Below, piece after piece: positions 1 to 7,601 of a stretch of DNA of 64,000 nt. Below the pieces are notes generated by a model. That model was not told where the DNA came from. It made no database searches and saw nothing but the letters and a program-made list of their open reading frames with translations. Position 1 is the stretch's first letter, and each line of letters begins with the position of its first letter. The position numbers and the translations under genes are program-made. The stretch comes from Corynebacterium suedekumii (GTDB lineage Bacteria > Actinomycetota > Actinomycetes > Mycobacteriales > Mycobacteriaceae), in contig NZ_CP126970.1 of NCBI RefSeq assembly GCF_030252185.1, positions 2,356,001 through 2,420,000 on the forward strand, written 5' to 3'.

Positions 1-1122
1 GGAATCGAAGATGAGGTTGTGCATGGGGCAGTTCATCGGCTTGGCGTAGTAGTCCTGGCCCGGCTTCGTCTCGTTGCCGTCCTCGTCATACTCCGCGTCC
101 AGCTGCAGCGGCGGGAACATGCCCTCCTTGTAGAAGCCGAGGTGGCCCGACTTCTCGAAGAGATCTCCCTTGGTGATGTGCGGGGTGTTGACGAAGGAGT
201 ACCCGGCCTCGATGTGCCGTCGACGGGAGTGCTCCTCCATCTCCAGGCGGACGATGCCGCCGTCGGGGTGGAACACCGGGAAACCCGAGCCGATCTCATC
301 CGGGAAGGAGAACAGGTCGAGTTCTGCGCCGAGGCGACGGTGGTCGCGCTTTTCGGCCTCGGCCAGCATGTGCTGGTACTCCTCGAGCGCCTCCTTCGAC
401 TCCCAGGCGGTGCCGTAGATGCGCTGCAGGTCGGCGTTGGCCTGGTCGCCGCGCCAGTAGGCGGCCGAGGACCGGGTGAGGGCGAAGGCCGGGATGTAGC
501 GGGTGGTGGGGATGTGCGGGCCGCGGCACAGATCCGACCACTCCACCTCGTTGGTGCGCGGGTTGACGTTGTCGTAGGCGGTGAGATCACCGGCACCGAC
601 CTCGGTGGCCTCGTCCGAGTTCGGGTCGACGTTGCCCTTGTCCTGCACGAGCTCGAGCTTGAACGGCTCATCCTTGAGCTCCGCGGCGGCGGCCTCGGCG
701 GACTCGTACACCCGGCGTTCGAAGCGCTGCCCGGACTTGATGATCTTCTTCATCCGCTTCTCCAGCGTCTTCAGATCCTCCGGGGTGAAGGGCTCGGCCA
801 CCTGGAAGTCGTAGTAGAAGCCGTTCTCGATGGCCGGGCCGATTCCCAGCTTCGTGCCGGGGAACTCGGCCTGCACGGCCTGCGCGAGGACGTGGGCGCA
901 GGAATGGCGGATCACGGAGCGACCGGCCTCGGAGTTGGCGGGCACCGGGGTGAACTCACCGTCCGTGTCGGGCACGTGGGCCAGATCCTTGAGCTGCCCC
1001 TCGGTGTCCCGGACGCAGACGATGGCGTCCGGGCCCTTGTTGGGCAGGTCAAGCTCCCGCATGGCGGTTCCGACGGCGGTGCCGGCGGGTACCTGGAACG
1101 GGGAAACGGTGGTGTTCACCAT
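1..1122 (-). CDS. thrS: Threonyl-tRNA synthetase, N-terminal part (runs off the window)
   Basis: Cytoplasmic class II aminoacyl-tRNA synthetase that charges tRNA-Thr. About 374 residues are visible before the window edge, out of roughly 680 for the family. The first 65 or so form the TGS-like domain; the editing (SAD) domain follows with its HxxxH zinc motif (HSCAH), then the start of the catalytic core, ending just after MNCPMH, which carries the zinc-binding Cys of the active site. The ATG at 1122 has an AAGGAG 12 bases upstream, slightly distant; the next codon is GTG and could also serve. It lies 105 bp behind the DyP gene on the same strand, with two inverted repeats in the gap. Identity is secure; the C-terminal catalytic and anticodon-binding parts are outside the window. 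Confidence 0.96.
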   Translation of the reverse strand, partial: MVNTTVSPFQVPAGTAVGTAMRELDLPNKGPDAIVCVRDTEGQLKDLAHVPDTDGEFTPVPANSEAGRSVIRHSCAHVLAQAVQAEFPGTKLGIGPAIENGFYYDFQVAEPFTPEDLKTLEKRMKKIIKSGQRFERRVYESAEAAAAELKDEPFKLELVQDKGNVDPNSDEATEVGAGDLTAYDNVNPRTNEVEWSDLCRGPHIPTTRYIPAFALTRSSAAYWRGDQANADLQRIYGTAWESKEALEEYQHMLAEAEKRDHRRLGAELDLFSFPDEIGSGFPVFHPDGGIVRLEMEEHSRRRHIEAGYSFVNTPHITKGDLFEKSGHLGFYKEGMFPPLQLDAEYDEDGNETKPGQDYYAKPMNCPMHNLIFDS

Positions 1123-1151
1123 GAGTGTGCTGCGCTCCTTACTGCGCTCGC

Positions 1152-1182
1152 GCAGGCGGCGGCATACCTGGCCGCCGCCTGC
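1152..1182. repeat. Inverted repeat in the thrS upstream region
   Basis: Perfect 11-bp arms (1152-1162 and 1172-1182, GCAGGCGGCGG and its complement) around a 9-base loop. It lies 30 bases before the thrS start and 46 bases after the DyP stop codon. No T tract follows on the minus strand, so a simple intrinsic terminator is not convincing; it could be a leader hairpin of thrS or an operator. Confidence 0.5.
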
Positions 1183-1207
1183 TCAACGTCTGACGTTCGC
1201 GGATCAT

Positions 1208-1225
1208 CCTACCCCGCGGGGTAGG
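1208..1225. repeat. 18-bp perfect palindrome after the DyP stop codon
   Basis: CCTACCCCGCGGGGTAGG is identical to its own reverse complement and starts 2 bases beyond the DyP stop (1228-1230). The absence of a loop and of a U run makes it more like a protein-binding site, perhaps in the thrS promoter, than a terminator, but this is inference only. Confidence 0.45.
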
Positions 1226-1227
1226 CC

Positions 1228-2451
1228 TCACTCGTCCTCGAGGAGGCGTTGCGCCCAGAACCTGTCCCGCTCGCGCCCGTCGGGGCTCGTGCCCGGCGGG
1301 ATCCAGTACACCGCGGAGCCGATGTGGGAGATCCACTCGTTGAGCCGGTCGGCGTCGTCAAGCCGTTGCTGGATGGGGACGTACTGGCGCACCGGGTCCT
1401 GCTGGTAGCAGATGAACACCAGACCGGAGTTGGACAGTTGTTCGCTGCCCGGCTCCGGCGGGAGATCGTAGTTGTAGGGGCGGCGCAGGAGTTTCTGGTC
1501 CGGGTGGTGGGCGCGGGCGACGTGGCTGTCCTTGTCGATCACCGGCAGGCCGTACTTGTCGACGGCCGCGAAATCCGGCTCGTCGAACTCCTCCGTCCCC
1601 GTCAGGGGCGCACCGTTGTGCAGACTGCGGCCCATGGACACCTCCCGGGAGGTGCGGTCGAGCATCTCCCACGTGTCCATGTTCATGGTGATCCGGCGGA
1701 CCACCATCGACGTCGACCCCTGCGCCCACGCCGGCTGGTTACCGGAGATCCACACCTGATCGTCGAAGTCCTCGTCCTGTCGGGGGTTGACGGTACCGTC
1801 CACCTGGCCGAAGAGGTTGCGGGGCGTGGTGCCCTCGGAGACGGAGCCGTCGGCGTGGAGGAAGCCCTGCTGGAGCCAGGCCACCCGGGCGTAGTCCACA
1901 CCCGAACGCACGAGATGCCGGGTGGCGTGAGAAACCATGAGCGGATCATCGGCGCACACCTGGATGACCAGGTCGGACTGGCCCCACTGTGGATCCAGTT
2001 CATCCCGGCTGAAGTCCGGGAGCGGGGTGAGCCAGTCGGGGCGCTTCTCCGTCAGCCCGGCGACGTCGAAGATGCGCGGGCCGAACCCGCAGGTGATGGT
2101 GAGGTTGGCGGGTGCGACGACCAGTTCAGGTTCGAGGCTGCCCAGCGGCGTCTCGCCGGTGCACAGCGCGCGGGAGTCCTCGGTCCAGGACCGCATGAGC
2201 CGCGTCAGGCCCGCCCGGTCGACGCCGTCCGCCAGGGTGAACGCGATGAGGTTGAGGTGGGTCTGCACGGGCGTGGCGATACCCGCCTGGTGCACGTCAT
2301 CGAACGCGACGATGGCGTCCTGCAGCCGGGTGTCGCCCTCCCCCTGCGCCATGACCCGGTCCTGCTCATCGGTGGAACAGGCAGCCAGCGCCGCCCCTCC
2401 TGCGGTGACGGACAGTCCGGTGAGAAAACCCCGCCGGGACAGCGATGACAT
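1228..2451 (-). CDS. Exported DyP-type heme peroxidase (EfeB/DtpA-like)
   Basis: A 407-residue dye-decolourising peroxidase, a heme enzyme that uses peroxide to oxidise bulky substrates. The N terminus carries a twin-arginine motif (SRRGFLTG, residues 5-12) followed by a hydrophobic stretch ending in LAAC with Cys25, so the folded protein is probably exported by Tat and may also be lipid-anchored. The family signature GxxDG is seen as GQVDGT, and the proximal heme His lies in ARAHHP. ATG at 2451 has AAGGAG upstream. The gene follows copC and the PCuA(C) chaperone with a 10-bp gap, so it is co-transcribed with copper proteins. A comparable arrangement, with an exported DyP next to a PCuA(C) protein, is known from Streptomyces (DtpA/ECuC). 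EfeB-type iron functions are less likely because no efeU or efeO is present. Confidence 0.9.
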   Translation of the reverse strand: MSSLSRRGFLTGLSVTAGGAALAACSTDEQDRVMAQGEGDTRLQDAIVAFDDVHQAGIATPVQTHLNLIAFTLADGVDRAGLTRLMRSWTEDSRALCTGETPLGSLEPELVVAPANLTITCGFGPRIFDVAGLTEKRPDWLTPLPDFSRDELDPQWGQSDLVIQVCADDPLMVSHATRHLVRSGVDYARVAWLQQGFLHADGSVSEGTTPRNLFGQVDGTVNPRQDEDFDDQVWISGNQPAWAQGSTSMVVRRITMNMDTWEMLDRTSREVSMGRSLHNGAPLTGTEEFDEPDFAAVDKYGLPVIDKDSHVARAHHPDQKLLRRPYNYDLPPEPGSEQLSNSGLVFICYQQDPVRQYVPIQQRLDDADRLNEWISHIGSAVYWIPPGTSPDGRERDRFWAQRLLEDE

Positions 2452-2461
2452 GGTGCTCCTT

Positions 2462-2977
2462 CTAGTGGTCGTGCTCGGGCTCGTGGCCGGACAGTTCCCC
2501 GTCCTCGCCGTAGTCCTCGTCGCCCGGGTTCATGGTGCGTACGGCGACGTCCTCGACCTCGAGAGTCTCGCCGTTGCCCAGCTCGATGGTGAGGTCGACG
2601 ACGTCACCGGCGGGGATCTCGGCCGGATGGTCGAGGATCATCATGTGGTCATTGCCCGGGGCCATCTCGTGGCTGCCGCCGGCGGGGATGGTGATGCCGC
2701 CCTCCTTCTCCTGCATGACGCCGTCGACGACCTCGTGGATCTCGTAGGTGCCCTCGACGTCGGAGGTGAAGCCGGTGATGGTGACGTCCTCATCGGTGCC
2801 GTTGTGGAAGGTGCCGAAGATGCCGGTCATCTCCTTGTCGGTGCCCTTGGCACGGACGACACCGTCGGTGAAGGTCACGTCGCCGGACGATTCCTCAGCG
2901 GCGTTCTCATTGGTCGGGCTGCATCCGGCCAGTGCCAGCGCGGCCGCGGTGACGGCGACCAGTCCTCGAATTCTCAT
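2462..2977 (-). CDS. PCuA(C)-type periplasmic copper chaperone lipoprotein
   Basis: A 171-residue extracytoplasmic Cu(I) chaperone. The signal peptide ends in a lipobox (LAGC, Cys19), so the protein should be anchored on the outer face of the membrane. The Cu ligands of the family, a His-Met-rich set in the cupredoxin-like fold, are seen as SHEMAPGNDHMM. The C terminus is His- and acid-rich (HEPEHDH), which may hold extra copper. ATG at 2977 has AGGAG 6 bases upstream, formed partly by the end of copC, whose stop is 3 bases away. By family, such proteins deliver copper to oxidase CuA sites or to other secreted copper enzymes; here the neighbouring CopC and DyP proteins are the likeliest partners. 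Confidence 0.9.
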   Translation of the reverse strand: MRIRGLVAVTAAALALAGCSPTNENAAEESSGDVTFTDGVVRAKGTDKEMTGIFGTFHNGTDEDVTITGFTSDVEGTYEIHEVVDGVMQEKEGGITIPAGGSHEMAPGNDHMMILDHPAEIPAGDVVDLTIELGNGETLEVEDVAVRTMNPGDEDYGEDGELSGHEPEHDH

Positions 2978-2980
2978 GTT

Positions 2981-3517
2981 CTACTCCTGTGGGGTGTTCC
3001 GGCCCCGGGCGATCGCCATGGCGATGACACCGAGGATGGCGAGTATGCCCACTGCTCCCAGGACCCAGGCGAGCGGTCCATCGACCAGCCCGCCCGATTC
3101 TTCTTCCGAGACCGGTGCCTGTTCTGTCTCTTCGGCCGGCTTTGCCTCACCCACGGTGAAGGTGGTCATCCCGCGGGTGGAGTGGCCGTCGGAGGAGGTG
3201 ATCTGGAAACCGATGCGGTACTGACCGTCACCGGGGTCCACCTCACCGGGCACCTCGAGGCGGGCCCAGCGACCGTCGATGGCGGGTTCGCCGGAGAACA
3301 GCACCTCATCGGTGGCGACGTCGGAAACGGCGAAGGTGTTGAAGTCCTCCTGGATGTACCCGGAGAACTCCAGGGACACCTCGTCCGGGAACTCCTCGAG
3401 CACGGCCTGGTCAGCGGGCTCACCACCGACGACGACATCGTGCGCCGCCGCGACGGGGGCGGAGACGGCCAGGATGCCGACGGCCAGGGGCGCGGCGAGG
3501 ACTCGGAACAGTTTCAC
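2981..3517 (-). CDS. copC: CopC-like copper-binding protein, membrane-tethered
   Basis: CopC-family protein of 178 residues when read from the GTG at 3517; a longer reading frame reaches 3571 but would place about 18 polar residues before the signal peptide. The GTG has GAAGGTG upstream and gives a textbook signal peptide ending in AAAHD, so the mature protein starts with His, as expected for the Cu(II) site of CopC. A beta-sandwich domain is followed by an acidic linker and a C-terminal membrane helix (WVLGAVGILAILGVIAMA) and an Arg-rich tail. First gene of the operon copC - PCuA(C) - DyP. Without a CopD partner it is probably a copper-binding or delivery protein rather than part of an importer. 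Confidence 0.88.
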   Translation of the reverse strand: MKLFRVLAAPLAVGILAVSAPVAAAHDVVVGGEPADQAVLEEFPDEVSLEFSGYIQEDFNTFAVSDVATDEVLFSGEPAIDGRWARLEVPGEVDPGDGQYRIGFQITSSDGHSTRGMTTFTVGEAKPAEETEQAPVSEEESGGLVDGPLAWVLGAVGILAILGVIAMAIARGRNTPQE

Positions 3518-3708
3518 GTGGGGTGTCACCTTCGGGTGGGGTCGGGTGGTCGGGGCATACGATACCCGCACGGTGCGGGGATCATGGAAACAGTCGGCCC
3601 CTGCCCAGGGTTAGTTCCCATTCACCTTCCGGCCACCCAGGATTTTTATTCACGAACCTCCCCTGACCGGAGCAAACCCCTCGGAGGTGATTCAGGCCAC
3701 GGGCATGG

Positions 3709-3736
3709 AAAAAACACCCTCCGCCGGGGAGGGTGT
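3709..3736 (-). terminator. Intrinsic terminator of the minus-strand tRNA-Val gene
   Basis: Stem arms 3714-3722 and 3728-3736 (ACACCCTCC type, 9 bp) with a 5-base loop, followed on the minus strand by a run of six T (3709-3714). It lies 7 bases behind the tRNA-Val(CAC) gene. Confidence 0.85.
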
Positions 3737-3742
3737 CGGTGG

Positions 3743-3814
3743 TGGTCCTAGCTGGGTTCGAACCAGCGACCTTTCCGGTGTGAACGGAACGCTCTTCCAC
3801 TGAGCCATAGGACC
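3743..3814 (-). tRNA. tRNA-Val (anticodon CAC)
   Basis: A 72-nt cloverleaf: acceptor GGTCCTA/TAGGACC, D arm with GCTC, anticodon stem TTCCG/CGGAA with loop TTCACAC giving anticodon CAC, and T arm GCTGG-TTCGAAC-CCAGC. Discriminator base A; the CCA is not encoded. It is transcribed away from the plus-strand tRNA array. Confidence 0.96.
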
Positions 3815-3834
3815 GTGCTTGTGCGCTATCGAAC

Positions 3835-3863
3835 ATTACACAACACCACCTCCGGTGTCCTAA
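3835..3863 (-). promoter_or_regulatory. Probable promoter of tRNA-Val(CAC)
   Basis: On the minus strand, TTAGGA (3858-3863), 17 bases, TGTAAT (3835-3840), about 20 bases before the tRNA 5' end. The fit to a SigA promoter is fair. Confidence 0.5.
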
Positions 3864-3942
3864 TCCGCAGGTGGCGGGCGAATAACACCGGTGTCATTCA
3901 CGCCCACTCCCCGCCCGCGGATTCCGCCTGCCAGCTGGGGAT

Positions 3943-3972
3943 TTGTATTGTGACGGCGGTTGAGGATAAAGT
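3943..3972 (+). promoter_or_regulatory. Probable promoter of the plus-strand tRNA array
   Basis: TTGTAT (3943-3948), 18 bases, TAAAGT (3967-3972), 30 bases before the first tRNA-Gly. The -10 fits the corynebacterial TANANT consensus. No other good promoter is seen between the tRNA genes, so the array may be one transcript. Confidence 0.55.
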
Positions 3973-4002
3973 TCATTCTCGCACCAAGCAACGCCGGTGC
4001 AT

Positions 4003-4075
4003 GCGGATGTAGCGCAGTTGGTAGCGCATCACCTTGCCAAGGTGAGGGTCGCGAGTTCGAGTCTCGTCATCCGCT
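4003..4075 (+). tRNA. tRNA-Gly (anticodon GCC), copy 1
   Basis: 73-nt cloverleaf with acceptor GCGGATG/CATCCGC, anticodon stem TCACC/GGTGA and loop TTGCCAA, anticodon GCC, T arm GCGAG-TTCGAGT-CTCGT. Identical in sequence to the two later tRNA-Gly genes. Confidence 0.97.
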
Positions 4076-4111
4076 CTCATTTCACCGGGCCAATCGGTAT
4101 GAAATGAACCC

Positions 4112-4183
4112 GCGCGATTAGCTCAGCGGGAGAGCGCTTCCCTGACACGGAAGAGGTCACTGGTTCAATCCCAGTATCGCGCA
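4112..4183 (+). tRNA. tRNA-Val (anticodon GAC), copy 1
   Basis: 72-nt cloverleaf with acceptor GCGCGAT/ATCGCGC, anticodon stem CTTCC/GGAAG and loop CTGACAC, anticodon GAC; discriminator A. Second gene of the array. Confidence 0.96.
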
Positions 4184-4202
4184 CAGAGGGTAAAACCTCG
4201 AT

Positions 4203-4275
4203 GCGGATGTAGCGCAGTTGGTAGCGCATCACCTTGCCAAGGTGAGGGTCGCGAGTTCGAGTCTCGTCATCCGCT
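4203..4275 (+). tRNA. tRNA-Gly (anticodon GCC), copy 2
   Basis: Same 73-nt sequence as the first tRNA-Gly. It lies 19 bp behind tRNA-Val(GAC) inside the duplicated block. Confidence 0.97.
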
Positions 4276-4305
4276 CTGGTATCTTCTCACCGAGGTATCT
4301 GTAAC

Positions 4306-4376
4306 GGTGGAATGGCCGAGTGGTGAGGCAACGGTCTGCAAAACCGTGCACACGGGTTCGATTCCCGTTTCCACCT
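4306..4376 (+). tRNA. tRNA-Cys (anticodon GCA)
   Basis: 71-nt cloverleaf with acceptor GGTGGAA/TTCCACC, anticodon stem ACGGT/ACCGT and loop CTGCAAA, anticodon GCA. It sits between the two copies of the Val-Gly block and is the only single-copy gene of the plus-strand array. Confidence 0.96.
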
Positions 4377-4400
4377 CTAGTTAGACGTTGTTTAACTCAC

Positions 4401-4472
4401 GCGCGATTAGCTCAGCGGGAGAGCGCTTCCCTGACACGGAAGAGGTCACTGGTTCAATCCCAGTATCGCGCA
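4401..4472 (+). tRNA. tRNA-Val (anticodon GAC), copy 2
   Basis: Identical to the first tRNA-Val(GAC); 24 bp behind tRNA-Cys. Confidence 0.96.
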
Positions 4473-4491
4473 CAGAGGGTAAAACCTCGAT

Positions 4492-4564
4492 GCGGATGTA
4501 GCGCAGTTGGTAGCGCATCACCTTGCCAAGGTGAGGGTCGCGAGTTCGAGTCTCGTCATCCGCT
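4492..4564 (+). tRNA. tRNA-Gly (anticodon GCC), copy 3
   Basis: Third identical tRNA-Gly(GCC) and last gene of the array; a hairpin follows 6 bases later. Confidence 0.97.
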
Positions 4565-4570
4565 CAGTTC

Positions 4571-4605
4571 ATGGGTCCGACTAAGGTCGGGCCCATGTCG
4601 CATTT
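4571..4605 (+). terminator. Possible terminator hairpin of the tRNA array, overlapping the ribD-like start
   Basis: Arms 4571-4581 and 4586-4596 pair over 11 bp with one G-U, loop TAAG, and a short TTTT at 4602-4605. The distance from stem to T run is larger than usual. The same bases contain the probable -10 box (TAAGGT, 4582-4587) and the start codon (4595) of the next gene, so the hairpin may be double-purpose or coincidental. Confidence 0.4.
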
Positions 4606-5260
4606 TCCCCCCGAGATCGCACCGGCGGACCTCATTGGCCCCGACCTGCCCGAGCTCCGCGCCGTGGCCGTCACCACCGCCAACGGTGCCGCCCGGTTGG
4701 ACGGTGACACCGGGACGATGGGAAACGCCACCGACACCGCACTTCTGCTGGAGCTGCGTGACTGGGCGGATGTGGTCCTCGTCGGCGCGGGCACGGTCAC
4801 GGCGGAGGACTACGGCGGCTCCCCGACTCCGCTGGCGGTGGTCACCCGCAGCCTCTCCCTCGATCCGGGCACCCGCGTGTTCACCGAGGGTTCGCCACTG
4901 TTGCTGGTCCCGCAGTCCTCGCTTGACGACGCCGCCCTCACCCACCGCCGCGCCCTCCTCACCGCCGCCGGTGCGACCCTCGTTTCCACCGGTTCGGGCG
5001 GCGCGGAGGACATCGTGGCCACCCTCCACGGCCTCGGGCACCGCCGCATCTCCTGCGAGGGCGGCCCGAGCCTGTACTCCCAGCTCTTCCATGCCGACCT
5101 CGTCGACGTCCTCCACCTCACCATCGACCCGGTCCTGCACTCCCCCGCCGACAAGCAGCTGCTCACCGGCCCGGTCCACCGACGCCTCGCCCTGGATCAC
5201 CTGGCGGCGACGGCGGACGGCACGGTGTTTCTCCGCTACCGGAGGAATCCGCTCGGTTAG
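4595..5260 (+). CDS. RibD C-terminal-domain reductase (Rv2671-like)
   Basis: A 221-residue stand-alone pyrimidine reductase domain of the RibD/DHFR-like fold, which uses NADPH. Visible are a DHFR-like N-terminal strand (RAVAVTTANGAARLDGDTG), the nucleotide-binding VLVGAGTVTAEDYG, and the C-terminal SCEGGPSLYSQL glycine loop. It lacks a deaminase domain, so it is not a full riboflavin RibD. The M. tuberculosis counterpart Rv2671, also beside aftC, has been reported to have dihydrofolate reductase activity; the native role remains uncertain. ATG at 4595 is preferred over the ATG at 4571 because TAAGGT lies 7 bases upstream (leaderless layout) and no ribosome binding site is present. It is followed by aftC after 9 bp. 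Confidence 0.85.
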   Translation: MSHFPPEIAPADLIGPDLPELRAVAVTTANGAARLDGDTGTMGNATDTALLLELRDWADVVLVGAGTVTAEDYGGSPTPLAVVTRSLSLDPGTRVFTEGSPLLLVPQSSLDDAALTHRRALLTAAGATLVSTGSGGAEDIVATLHGLGHRRISCEGGPSLYSQLFHADLVDVLHLTIDPVLHSPADKQLLTGPVHRRLALDHLAATADGTVFLRYRRNPLG

Positions 5261-5263
5261 TGT
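5258..5263 (+). promoter_or_regulatory. -10 box for a leaderless aftC transcript
   Basis: TAGTGT overlaps the stop codon of the upstream gene and lies 6 bases before the GTG start of aftC; a separate transcript could begin at the start codon. Confidence 0.4.
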
Positions 5264-5269
5264 GGGTCC

Positions 5270-6601
5270 GTGACTACGCCGATTCCCCGACTCGACCGCC
5301 TCTGGGTGGCCCCGGACCCGTTGACGGACGAGTTCCGTCCGCGTCGGCGCACCCCGTTCGACGCCGTCGGCACCGCCGTCGCCTGGCCGCTGGCCGTGAT
5401 GCTGGTGTTCCACCGGGTGTTCATCCTGGCGTTCAACGGCGCGACCACCGACGACTTCACCACCGTGTACTCGGCGATCCGCCGTTTCCTCGACGGGGTC
5501 CCCGTCTACAACGAGATCTACCATCACGTGGATCCGCACTACCTCTACAACCCCGGCGCCACGCTCCTGCTGTCCCCGCTGGGGACGGTCTCGGACTTCG
5601 ACGCCGCCCGGTCGTGGTTCATCGTGGTCAACGCCGCTGCCATCATCGCCGGGCTGGCGGTCCTCACCCGGATGTTCGGTTACTCGCTGCGCTCGGTCGT
5701 GTTCCCTGCGGCCGTCGCCCTGGCGTTCCTCACCGAATCGGTGCGCAACACGCTCATCTTCTCCAACATCAACGGGGTGCTCTTCCTCACGCTCGTCGGA
5801 TTCCTGTGGCTGCTGCTGCACGGGCGCAGCTGGTGGTCGGGCATCGTCATCGGACTGGCGATCCTCATCAAGCCGCAGTTCGCTCCCCTGCTCTTCCTGC
5901 CGGCGGTGAAGTTCGACTGGCGCACCATCGTCGGTGGCGTCACCGTCCCGGTGGCGTTCAACCTCATCGCCTGGCCTCTCGTGCCCGGCGCCGGCGACTA
6001 CGTCACCCGCCTCGTGCCCTACCTCGGGCAGGTCCGCGACTACGCCAACTCCTCCCTGGCCGGCATCTCGGTCTACTTCGGCATGCCGCCGGTGCTGGAG
6101 TCGCTCATCTGGCTGCTGTTCGCCGTCATTGTCGCGGTCGGTGTCATCGTGCTGCTGCGCTGGCGTCACACCGACCCGCTGCTGTGGGCCACCACCACGA
6201 CCGGGCTGCTCATGACCGGGGTGTTCTTCCTGTCCTCGCTGGGGCAGATGTACTACTCCATGATGTTGTTCCCGATGATCTTCACGGTCCTGCTGCGCAC
6301 CAGCGTGTTCCACGCGTGGCCGGCGTGGCTGGCTGCCTATCTCTTCCTCTCCCCCGACGGGTGGATGTCCTCGACCTGGCACGACGTCAGCCGGTGGATG
6401 GACTTTTTCAAGCCCACCTTCGGGTGGGCGCTGCTGCTGGTGGTGACCACCACGTGCGTGCTGATGTGGTGGCGTGGGGAATACGCGGGCGTCGACAAGC
6501 GTTCGCAGGAGTATGACCGACTTCAAGCTGATCAGCGACGACGAATGGCGCCAGCGCCTGACCCCGCAGGAGTATCACGTCCTGCGACAGGCCGGGACTG
6601 A
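5270..6601 (+). CDS. aftC: AftC-like arabinofuranosyltransferase (GT87/DUF2029 membrane protein)
   Basis: A polytopic membrane glycosyltransferase of about 443 residues, GT-C fold, that uses a decaprenyl-phosphate sugar donor on the outer face of the membrane. In mycobacteria and corynebacteria AftC adds alpha-1,3 branches to arabinan. About ten hydrophobic helices are visible, and the acidic pair after the first helix (TTDDFTTVY) is the expected catalytic position. Assignment rests on this architecture and on its place between the ribD-like gene and msrB, as in Rv2671-Rv2674. GTG start at 5270. The last 29 residues overlap the msrB coding region, an unusually long overlap; in another frame the coding region would end at 6516, in an ATGA overlap with msrB, so the true C terminus is uncertain. 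Confidence 0.85.
   Translation: MTTPIPRLDRLWVAPDPLTDEFRPRRRTPFDAVGTAVAWPLAVMLVFHRVFILAFNGATTDDFTTVYSAIRRFLDGVPVYNEIYHHVDPHYLYNPGATLLLSPLGTVSDFDAARSWFIVVNAAAIIAGLAVLTRMFGYSLRSVVFPAAVALAFLTESVRNTLIFSNINGVLFLTLVGFLWLLLHGRSWWSGIVIGLAILIKPQFAPLLFLPAVKFDWRTIVGGVTVPVAFNLIAWPLVPGAGDYVTRLVPYLGQVRDYANSSLAGISVYFGMPPVLESLIWLLFAVIVAVGVIVLLRWRHTDPLLWATTTTGLLMTGVFFLSSLGQMYYSMMLFPMIFTVLLRTSVFHAWPAWLAAYLFLSPDGWMSSTWHDVSRWMDFFKPTFGWALLLVVTTTCVLMWWRGEYAGVDKRSQEYDRLQADQRRRMAPAPDPAGVSRPATGRD
6477..6503 (+). promoter_or_regulatory. Possible SigH (ECF) promoter of msrB
   Basis: GGGAATA (6477-6483), 16 bases, CGTT (6500-6503), 9 bases before the msrB ATG. This matches the GGAA...GTT pattern of actinobacterial SigH promoters, which serve thiol and oxidative stress genes. 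It lies inside the end of aftC. Confidence 0.45.
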
Positions 6602-6919
6602 GCCGCCGGGCGTCGGCGAATACACCGACACCACCACCGAGGGCGTGTACTCCTGCCGGGCCTGCGGCGCGGAACTGTTCCGCTCCAACCAGAAGTTCGA
6701 GTCGCACTGCGGCTGGCCGTCCTTCTTCTCCCCCTGGCCGGTGACCGGATCATCGAGAAGACCGACACGTCGCACGGTATGACGCGCACCGAGGTGCTCT
6801 GCGCGAACTGCGAGTCCCACCTCGGGCACGTCTTCGCCGGTGAGGGCTATGACACCCCCACCGACCTGCGTTACTGCATCAACTCCATCAGCCTGCGGCT
6901 CACGGAAGAACCTCGATGA
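6513..6919 (+). pseudogene. msrB: Peptide methionine-R-sulfoxide reductase MsrB, broken by a 1-base frameshift
   Basis: Cytoplasmic repair enzyme that reduces methionine-R-sulfoxide. The first 72 or so codons (6513 to about 6730) carry the zinc CxxC (CRAC) and CGWPSFF; the second part, read one frame over from about 6735 to the TGA at 6917-6919, carries the second zinc pair and active-site region ([12 protein letters not shown]) and the catalytic Cys in RYCINS. Joining the two needs one extra base in the C run at 6730-6734, giving a normal MsrB of about 135 residues. The intact conservation on both sides argues for a sequence error rather than decay. The ATG at 6513 lies in GGAGTATGA; the 3' end overlaps hemQ by 20 bp, convergently. 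Confidence 0.88.
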
Positions 6920-7601
6920 TCTCGGCGACGTCCGCCACGCGGCGACCGGAGAAGAACGGCAGCTCCTCGCGCACGTGCAGTCGGGCGTCGGTGTAACGCA
7001 TCTTGTGCATCAGGTCGACGATGCGGCCCAGCTCCGGGCCCTCGAAGGCCAGCAGCCACTCGTAGTCACCCAGCGCGAACGCGGGGACCGTGTTGGCGCG
7101 CACATCCGGGAAATCACGGGCGGCCTGGCCGTGCTCGGAGAGGATCCGGCGACGCTCCGTCGGCTCCAGCAGGTACCAGTCATAGGAACGCACGAACGGG
7201 TAGACGGTGATCCACGCCTCCGCGTCCTCCCCCATGATGAAGGACGGCAGGTGGGAGCGGTTGAACTCGGCCGGACGGTGCAGGCCGGTGCCGATCCAGA
7301 ACACCTCCATCGACTGGCCCAGCACCGTGGTGCGGCGGAACCGGTTGTAGGCGGCCTGGAGCTGCTCGAACTGCTCGGCGTGCCACCAGATCATCATGTC
7401 CGCCTCCGCACGGATGGCGGAGATGTCGTAGATGCCGCGGACCGTGACCAGTCCCTCCTCCTCGAGGGACGCCAGGAACCGGCGGACCTCGTCGATGATC
7501 CCGTCTCGCTCACTACCCAGGGCGCCGGGGATGGCGCGGAGGGTGACGAACTGGGTGTAGCGCTGCACGCTGTTGAGCTCGTCGAAATTCAGTTTGCTCA
7601 C
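6900..7601 (-). CDS. hemQ: Coproheme decarboxylase HemQ (chlorite dismutase family)
   Basis: Final enzyme of the coproporphyrin-dependent heme pathway of Gram-positive bacteria; it decarboxylates iron-coproporphyrin to heme b with peroxide. The 233-residue length, from the GTG at 7601, is typical of actinobacterial HemQ. A longer frame to 7673 exists, but GTG 7601 has AGAGG 7-8 bases upstream and gives the expected start [14 protein letters not shown]. Visible are the catalytic Tyr region ([11 protein letters not shown]), the likely proximal-heme His in [11 protein letters not shown], and the conserved [12 protein letters not shown] and LPFFSGRR. It lies convergent to msrB and divergent from the DUF3000 gene, as in related genomes. 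Confidence 0.93.
   Translation of the reverse strand: MSKLNFDELNSVQRYTQFVTLRAIPGALGSERDGIIDEVRRFLASLEEEGLVTVRGIYDISAIRAEADMMIWWHAEQFEQLQAAYNRFRRTTVLGQSMEVFWIGTGLHRPAEFNRSHLPSFIMGEDAEAWITVYPFVRSYDWYLLEPTERRRILSEHGQAARDFPDVRANTVPAFALGDYEWLLAFEGPELGRIVDLMHKMRYTDARLHVREELPFFSGRRVADVAEIIEVLP

Larger units (their letters stand above)
4111..4276 (+). repeat. Direct repeat, copy 1: tRNA-Val + spacer + tRNA-Gly
   Basis: 166 bp identical, base for base, to 4400-4565. The unit holds tRNA-Val(GAC), a 19-bp spacer and tRNA-Gly(GCC). The flanking bases differ at once, so the unit was duplicated as a block. Confidence 0.95.
4400..4565 (+). repeat. Direct repeat, copy 2: tRNA-Val + spacer + tRNA-Gly
   Basis: Second perfect copy of the 166-bp unit at 4111-4276, offset by 289 bp. 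Confidence 0.95.

Noticed and set aside
1123..1227. T-box riboswitch in front of thrS
   Set aside because: The gap is too short, and no T-box sequence or specifier stem is seen.
4571..4594. Longer start for the ribD-like gene at ATG 4571
   Set aside because: It lies in the hairpin before the probable -10 box; ATG 4595 fits the leaderless layout.
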